Below are positions 36,265 through 40,341 of a DNA stretch of 40,341 bases, one piece after another (position 1 is the stretch's first letter; the number at the start of each line of letters is the position of its first letter). A program made the position numbers and the translations under genes. Under the pieces are notes generated by a model. That model saw nothing but the letters and a program-made list of their open reading frames with translations, ran no database searches and was not told the origin of the DNA. The stretch spans positions 1 to 40,341 of the forward strand of contig LNEQ01000086.1 of the NCBI GenBank assembly GCA_001464995.1. The letters are read 5' to 3'. Source of the stretch: Actinobacteria bacterium Ga0077541 (GTDB taxonomy: Bacteria > Actinomycetota > Thermoleophilia > Miltoncostaeales > Miltoncostaeaceae).

Positions 36265-36272
36265 GCGGCGGG
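36253..36272 (-). terminator. Hairpin after flgE, overlapping the flbD promoter
   Basis: Stem of 7 bp, CCCGCCG (36253-36259) and CGGCGGG (36266-36272), with a 6-base loop, 22 bp after the flgE stop. The -35 element TCAA of the next promoter lies in the loop. Confidence 0.5.
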
Positions 36273-36294
36273 TCAGGCCGCGGCGGTCACTCGC

Positions 36295-37152
36295 CTATCG
36301 CTTGAGGTTCACCAGCTCCTGGAGCATGTCGTCGGAGGTGGTGATGGCTCGCGAGTTGGCCTGGAAGCCACGCTGGGCGATGATCATGTTGGTGAACTCG
36401 AGGGCCAGGTCGACGTTGCTCATCTCGAGCGCGCCCGGCACCAGGGTGCCGTGGCCGGCGGCGCCACCCGGGGCGCCGTTGACGGCCGCTCCGGAGTTGT
36501 TGGAGGCGCGGTAGAGGTTGTCGCCGAGGCGCTCGAGGCCCGGCGCGTTGGCGAACTTGGCCAGGCTGACGGTGCCGATGGCCGTGGTGACGCCCGCGGC
36601 GCTGACGGCCGAGACGGCGCCTGCGGCATCGACGTTGATCGCCGCCGTCGTCGCCGGGTCGACCTGCAGGCGGCCGACGTTGCCGGTGGTCGCCAGCGTG
36701 CCGAGGACGTACTGGCCCTTGGTGGTCACGAGGAAGCCCTGGCTGTCGAACGAGAAGTTGCCGGCGCGGGTGTACTGCTCGCCGCCGCCGGTCACGTCGT
36801 TGCCGCCGACGCCGCCGAAGGTGGCGCCCGGGGCGGCCACCCGGAAGAAGCCGTCGCCCTGGATCATCATGTCCGTGACGACGCCGGTGCTCTGCGAGTT
36901 GCCCTGCGTCATGAGGGTGTCGATCGAGTTGAGCGACATCCCGAGGCCCACCTGGCGCGGGTTGGTGCCGCCGAGGCTCGGGGGCACCGGCGCGCCGGCG
37001 CCGGACAGGTTCTGGTAGAGCGAGTCCTTGAAGGTCGTGCGCTGCGACTTGTACCCGAACGTGTTGACGTTCGAGATGTTGGAGGCGAGCACGTCCATCA
37101 TGGTCTGGTGGTTCCTGAGGCCGGAGACGGCCGCGAACATGGAGCGCATCAT
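36295..37152 (-). CDS. flgE: Flagellar hook protein FlgE (FlgE/FlgG family)
   Basis: 285 aa, short as in Bacillus FlgE. N-terminal rod/hook signature SMFAAVSGLRNHQTMMDVLA and NISNVNTFGYKSQR; internal FlgE/G domain with IQGDGFFRV and YTRAGNFSFDSQGFLV; C-terminal MSNVDLALEFTNMIIAQRGF and SRAITTSDDMLQELVNLKR. It follows flgD and the TIGR02530-type gene, the position of the hook gene in this operon type; FlgG is the alternative name for such short proteins. Start ATG 37152. Confidence 0.92.
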   Translation of the reverse strand: MMRSMFAAVSGLRNHQTMMDVLASNISNVNTFGYKSQRTTFKDSLYQNLSGAGAPVPPSLGGTNPRQVGLGMSLNSIDTLMTQGNSQSTGVVTDMMIQGDGFFRVAAPGATFGGVGGNDVTGGGEQYTRAGNFSFDSQGFLVTTKGQYVLGTLATTGNVGRLQVDPATTAAINVDAAGAVSAVSAAGVTTAIGTVSLAKFANAPGLERLGDNLYRASNNSGAAVNGAPGGAAGHGTLVPGALEMSNVDLALEFTNMIIAQRGFQANSRAITTSDDMLQELVNLKR

Positions 37153-37181
37153 GGTGGTGTGGGTTTCCTTTCCCTGGGTTA

Positions 37182-37219
37182 CCGCCCGGGCCCCCTTCCA
37201 TGAGGTCCAGCCCGGGCGG
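37182..37219. other. Hairpin in the leader of flgE
   Basis: Perfect 9-bp arms, CCGCCCGGG (37182-37190) and CCCGGGCGG (37211-37219), with a 20-base loop, between the stop of the TIGR02530-type gene and the flgE start. It could partly terminate the upstream transcript or stabilise the flgE mRNA. Confidence 0.6.
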
Positions 37220-37245
37220 TGGGTATCCGTGGAGCGGCCTCGGAG

Positions 37246-37644
37246 CTAGCTGAGGACCGCGCTGTCGATGTTCGTGAACACCTGGTCACGCATCCCTGCC
37301 TGATCGACCGCGGTGATCACGGTGCGGTTGGTCACCGACACCACGAACGCCATCCGGTCGACGAGCACGATGCTCTCGCGCCCGCCTTTCGCCGCCAGCT
37401 TGTCCACCGCCCCCTCGAGGCGCTGCTGCACCTCGGGGGTGATGGGGATCTCACGCTGTGAGAGCCGCTGCACCGCGTGGGCGCTCCAGCGCAGCGCGCC
37501 GGAGGCCTCGTTCGACTGCAGCTTGCTGGTGAGGATCTGGTCGAACCCGGCCGCAGCCGTAGAGCCCGCGCGTGCGGGCGCCTTCGTGGCGGCCGCACCC
37601 GTGACCGGGCCGAGCGGCGCGATCGACGGGCGGTCGGTGCTCAC
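37246..37644 (-). CDS. TIGR02530-type flagellar operon protein
   Basis: 132 aa, start GTG 37644 overlapping flgD (GTGA). The conserved part is the C-terminal 85 residues: LRWSAHAVQRLSQREIPITP, GGRESIVLVDRMAFVVSV and NRTVITAVDQAGMRDQVFTN, ending IDSAVL. This matches the short protein found between flgD and flgE in Bacillus and relatives, whose function is not well established. The N-terminal 40 residues are Ala/Pro-rich. Confidence 0.88.
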   Translation of the reverse strand: MSTDRPSIAPLGPVTGAAATKAPARAGSTAAAGFDQILTSKLQSNEASGALRWSAHAVQRLSQREIPITPEVQQRLEGAVDKLAAKGGRESIVLVDRMAFVVSVTNRTVITAVDQAGMRDQVFTNIDSAVLS

Positions 37645-38066
37645 GCGCCGACCTTCGTGATCAGTGCGACGTCCACGGACACGCCGTCGACGACGAGGCT
37701 CATGCCGCGGCCGTCACCCGTGACGCTGAGCGCCTGGACGGTGCCGGTGACCGGGGTGTCGGTCCCCTGCGGCGTGTACGTGACGCTCTTGCCGATCAGC
37801 GAGGCGCCCTGGGAGAGCTGGCTGCTCATGGCGAGGGCCTTCATGTCCTTCGCCACGCTGGTGATCTGCTCGAGCTGCGAGAACTGCGCCATCTGGGCGA
37901 TGAACTCGGTGTCCTTCATCGGCTCGAGCGGGTTCTGGCTCTTGATCTGGCTCGCGAGGATCTTCAGGAAGCCGTCGGACGAGAACAGATCCGTCTGCTC
38001 GGCCGGGGCCGGTAGCGGTGAGATGGGCGTGTACGCCCCGCTTGACGATGTGGGAATGGTCGGCAT
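37641..38066 (-). CDS. flgD: Flagellar hook assembly scaffold FlgD
   Basis: 141 aa from ATG 38066 with GGGAG upstream. The N-terminal FlgD core FLKILASQIKSQNPLEPMKD and TEFIAQMAQFSQLEQI is intact, followed by a short C-terminal beta domain (SLIGKSVTYTPQGTDTPVTG). It caps the growing hook. The long C-terminal domain of enteric FlgD is missing, as in Bacillus. Begins 10 bp after the fliK stop. Confidence 0.94.
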   Translation of the reverse strand: MPTIPTSSSGAYTPISPLPAPAEQTDLFSSDGFLKILASQIKSQNPLEPMKDTEFIAQMAQFSQLEQITSVAKDMKALAMSSQLSQGASLIGKSVTYTPQGTDTPVTGTVQALSVTGDGRGMSLVVDGVSVDVALITKVGA

Positions 38067-38076
38067 CGGCGTCTCC

Positions 38077-39420
38077 CTATGCGAGGAGGTCGAGCCCGGC
38101 GGAGGTGCCCGCCCGGGACGATGTGGGGGTTCCGGACACGGCCGGGCTTCCGTCGGCCTCGAGCACCTCGCCGGTGACGGCCTCTTCCCCACCCCCCGAG
38201 GAGGCCCGCGCGTCGCGCGGGTCCTGCCCCTGGTAGGCGACGTCGAGGTTGTCGAGCGAGTAGCCCAGGTCGCCGAGCGCGGCGTCCAGGTTGCCGAGGG
38301 ACTGCTGCAGCATCCGTGCCGCCTCGGGCCGGTCCGCGATGATGACGGCCTGCATGACCCCGTCGGTCATCGTGACCCGGATCGTCAGGTGCCCGAGATC
38401 GGCGGGCCGCAGCTGGACCACCAGCTCCCGGCCACCCTCGCGCACCGCCATCTGCACGCGCGAGCCCAGCTCGCGGGCGAGCTCGTGGGGCGTGGTGAGA
38501 CCGCCGCCCGAGCGGACGATCCCGCCGAGCGGATCGTTCTGGACCGGCGCGGTGGCCGGCGCGGGGCCGACCGATCCGGCGGGCGGCTCCGGGGTCGCGA
38601 CGACCACCGACGAGGCGGCCTCCGAGACCTGGGGACGCAGGGCCGGCTGGCCCTTGAGCGCCTCCGCGGCGGGCGTGGTGGCCTGGGGGGCCACCAGCTG
38701 GGTCGGCGCCGCCGTGCCGTCGCCGGCATCGACCACCGCCGGGGTGGAGATGGTGAGCGTGACCGTGGCCGCCGCGGCGTTCGCCGGGGTGGTCGCGGGC
38801 GCCTGCGCCGCCGGGGCGGCCGGAGCCGGCACGGCGGGAGCCTGGGCAGCGGGCGTCGTCGTCGCGACCGGCGCCTGCGTGCCCGCCACCTGTCCGACGG
38901 CGACTGCCGGGGGCGCCGCCAGGACCTGCGCGCCGGCGACCGGTGCCGCCGTGGCGGGCATGACCCCGCCGTTCCCGTCGAGGCGCGCCGGGACGAGGCC
39001 GGCGATCGGCTGCGGGGGTCCTGCCGCCTGGATGACCTGGGCGATCTGCTGACCGGCGAGAGTGCCGGCCGGCGGGGTCGCCGAGGCGACCGTCGGCACG
39101 ACGGCGGTCACGGCGACGGCGATCGCCGCGGCGATGCCCGCCGCTGCGGCCTCCTTCTGCGAGGCGCCGACGTCGGCGGCGGCCTCTTCCTGCAGCTCCC
39201 CGGTCTGGGGTCCGGCTGCGTCCGTGTGTGTATGGGCGTCTGCGGTGCGCGCGTCCGATGAGTCGGGCGGCGTCCGGCGGCTCTCGAGAGCGGCCGTGAA
39301 CCTCCCGTCATCCGCCGGCGTCCGGTTGGCCGTGGCGTAGTCGCCGTCGGCGCCCCCGGTCGGGGCGGATCCTCCTCGGCTCGCGACCGCAACCGGCGGC
39401 CCGAGCTGTGCATCGATCAT
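38077..39420 (-). CDS. fliK: Flagellar hook-length control protein FliK
   Basis: 447 aa. About 300 residues of Ala/Pro/Val-rich, probably disordered ruler sequence precede the C-terminal Flg_hook domain (about 315-410): PHELARELGSRVQMAVREGG, ELVVQLRPADLGHLTIRV and VIIADRPEAARMLQQSL. It measures hook length and triggers the FlhB export switch. Start ATG 39420 with GGAGGGA about 12 bp upstream. The C-terminal tail after the domain (about 35 residues) is Gly/Ser-rich. Confidence 0.9.
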   Translation of the reverse strand: MIDAQLGPPVAVASRGGSAPTGGADGDYATANRTPADDGRFTAALESRRTPPDSSDARTADAHTHTDAAGPQTGELQEEAAADVGASQKEAAAAGIAAAIAVAVTAVVPTVASATPPAGTLAGQQIAQVIQAAGPPQPIAGLVPARLDGNGGVMPATAAPVAGAQVLAAPPAVAVGQVAGTQAPVATTTPAAQAPAVPAPAAPAAQAPATTPANAAAATVTLTISTPAVVDAGDGTAAPTQLVAPQATTPAAEALKGQPALRPQVSEAASSVVVATPEPPAGSVGPAPATAPVQNDPLGGIVRSGGGLTTPHELARELGSRVQMAVREGGRELVVQLRPADLGHLTIRVTMTDGVMQAVIIADRPEAARMLQQSLGNLDAALGDLGYSLDNLDVAYQGQDPRDARASSGGGEEAVTGEVLEADGSPAVSGTPTSSRAGTSAGLDLLA

Positions 39421-39491
39421 CTCATCGACACCGTCCCTCCTTGTCGGTGCTCGTCACGACTCCGTCGCGGAGCCGCGGTACCTCACCCCTG

Positions 39492-39518
39492 CTATCGGCA
39501 GATGGGCGGGGAATCCGA
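39492..39518 (-). promoter_or_regulatory. Sigma-28-like promoter of fliK (TCGG-N15-GCCGATAG)
   Basis: Minus strand: -35 TCGG (39518-39515), 15-bp spacer, -10 GCCGATAG (39499-39492), 72 bp upstream of the fliK start. The -35 is weaker than at other sites. Confidence 0.65.
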
Positions 39519-39541
39519 AGCCGGGCGCCACGGGCGCGCGA

Positions 39542-39997
39542 TCACGCGGCGACACCGGGGCGGCGGGTGGCGCGGCGCATCGCCAGCTCGTCGAGCTCGA
39601 TGCCCTCCAGGCGCAGCCCCTCCACGCGATGGCGCTCCAGGGCGGTCGCCCGCAGCTGGGTCAGCGCCTCGCGCTCCTGGCTGGCGCGCACCAGGTCGGC
39701 GCGCCGCTCGTCGGCAACGACGGCGAGGTTCTCGACGGTCGCGCGCTCGTGCGCCGCGCGGGCGCGCATCAGGGTGAGCGCGTCGTGGCCGGCACGGAGC
39801 CGGTCGAGCTCGACGCTGCCGTCCATCAGGCTCCGCAGCTCGGCGAGGGCCGACTCGACCGCCCGCTCGGCGGTGACGGCCTTCTCCTGCTGCAGCGCCA
39901 CCGCCGCCATGGCCCGCGCCAGCTCCTGCTTCATCAGGTCCTCACGCCGCGTGCGGTGGTCGAGCACCTGCTCGAGGCGGAATCTGAACCGGGCCAT
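39542..39997 (-). CDS. fliJ: Flagellar export chaperone/stalk protein FliJ
   Basis: 151 aa, almost entirely alpha-helical with heptad-like charge and leucine spacing, as in FliJ coiled coils. It starts MARFRFRLEQVLDHRTRRED, the typical FliJ N-terminus (F-x-F-x-L-x-x-VL). FliJ links the export ATPase FliI to FlhA. Position before fliK agrees with Bacillus order; fliI would lie beyond the window edge. ATG 39997 lies 8 bp below a sigma-28-like -10 element. Confidence 0.88.
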   Translation of the reverse strand: MARFRFRLEQVLDHRTRREDLMKQELARAMAAVALQQEKAVTAERAVESALAELRSLMDGSVELDRLRAGHDALTLMRARAAHERATVENLAVVADERRADLVRASQEREALTQLRATALERHRVEGLRLEGIELDELAMRRATRRPGVAA

Positions 39998-40005
39998 TGA
40001 TCCAC

Positions 40006-40032
40006 CTATCGGCGGCCGGCCGGGATCCTTGA
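40006..40032 (-). promoter_or_regulatory. Sigma-28-like promoter of fliJ (TCAA-N15-GCCGATAG)
   Basis: Minus strand: -35 TCAA (40032-40029), 15-bp spacer, -10 GCCGATAG (40013-40006). The transcription start should fall within 2-4 bases of the fliJ ATG at 39997. Confidence 0.75.
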
Positions 40033-40049
40033 AGGGCGGCCGGCCGGGA
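40011..40049. repeat. 15-bp direct repeat across the fliJ promoter
   Basis: GGCGGCCGGCCGGGA occurs at 40011-40025 and again at 40035-40049, 24 bp apart. The first copy overlaps the -10 and spacer; the second lies just upstream of the -35. It could be an operator. Confidence 0.6.
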
Positions 40050-40341
40050 CGGGCGTCCGGAGCGTCCGGGGAAGCGCTTCCTCAGAGCGGGTGGCGGCAC
40101 GTGATCGTGTGTGCGCTTCGGGGTGGTCTCGGTGCCTCGCCGCGCTCCGGGGTGGTCTCGGCGCCTTTGCTGGGGACGATCGCCTGTGCGTCCGCAGGGC
40201 GCCGCGTCCAGGACGTGCGTCGACGCACTGATCTCCCACTCGCGGGGAGATCAGGGCGGTAAATCGGCCCTTGGTCGGGCCGATGTGCATCTGACGGCAC
40301 CGGCTTGCGCCGGGGATGGCCGTCGAAACACCGAGTGCACT
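40033..40341. other. Non-coding, hairpin-rich end of window
   Basis: 309 bp without a convincing gene. It contains two copies of CGGGGTGGTCTCGGYGCCT (40119-40137 and 40148-40166). A dense run of inverted repeats from 40215 follows: palindrome GTGCGTCGACGCAC (40215-40228); a 10-bp stem (40228-40237 with 40245-40254); an 8-bp stem (40263-40270 with 40277-40284); and a nested hairpin, GACGGC (40293-40298) with GCCGTC (40319-40324), enclosing CCGGC-TTGC-GCCGG. The pair GTGCA (40285-40289) and TGCAC (40336-40340) could close that nested domain. Possibly a structured RNA; strand unknown. Confidence 0.5.

Noticed and set aside
40006-40290. Minus-strand ORF of 94 codons (start MHIGPTKGRF)
   Set aside because: It runs through the hairpins and the fliJ promoter, is rich in Arg/Pro, and has no ribosome-binding site or recognisable domain.
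40033-40341. c-di-GMP (GEMM) riboswitch upstream of flagellar genes
   Set aside because: The conserved GEMM-I core sequences are not visible on either strand; only generic stems are seen.

Overview
This window is very GC-rich, with strong G/C bias at third codon positions. It encodes a one-membrane (Gram-positive type) flagellar apparatus together with actinobacterial-style genes: a fused trehalose synthase/maltokinase, an L,D-transpeptidase and DtxR-like iron boxes. I infer a flagellated, high-GC actinobacterium of the Thermoleophilia/Solirubrobacterales kind (Patulibacter, Conexibacter, Solirubrobacter). That placement rests on gene content and order, not on a marker gene.

Layout. Positions 1-8000 hold ordinary chromosomal genes: a LuxR-type response regulator with a degenerate receiver, a compact S13-type D,D-carboxypeptidase, two adjacent unknown genes separated only by an in-frame TGA, treS-mak, hflX and a small membrane protein. 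A 480-bp spacer with 60-bp tandem repeats precedes an L,D-transpeptidase. From about 9.4 kb to the end, the minus strand carries most of a Bacillus-like fla/che cluster. In transcription order this is fliJ, fliK, flgD, a TIGR02530-type gene, flgE, flbD/swrD, motA, motB, fliL, fliM, fliY, fliO, fliP, fliQ and fliR, then (after an interruption) fapA, flhB, flhA, flhF, a PilZ brake protein and four small translationally coupled genes of unknown function. cheW lies alone nearby.

Two blocks interrupt the cluster. Between fliR and fapA/flhB (about 18.3-27.0 kb) sit yyaC, cheW, an unknown gene, a SCO1 gene and an iron/heme uptake locus: efeO-efeB on the minus strand, divergent from DUF3386-hmuT-hmuU-hmuV on the plus strand. 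Iron-box-like motifs lie in the shared promoter region. Between fliL and fliM (32.2-33.7 kb) sit an RsbW-like anti-sigma kinase gene on the opposite strand and a decayed stretch made of a secreted-protein fragment joined to a histidine-kinase fragment.

Seven minus-strand flagellar or chemotaxis transcription units are preceded by the same signature, TCNN-N15-NCCGATNN (most often TCAA-N15-GCCGAT). This matches the FliA/SigD/WhiG (sigma-28) consensus with exact spacing, so one flagellar sigma factor probably drives the structural genes. In two cases (fliM, fliJ) the start codon sits where the transcript should begin.

Other oddities: flhA is broken by a frameshift that looks like a small deletion. 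Two related about 150-170 bp inverted-repeat elements fill the hmuV/fliR and motA/motB gaps, and their ends supply stop codons to flanking genes. The right end of the window (40215-40341) is a run of nested hairpins without a convincing ORF.
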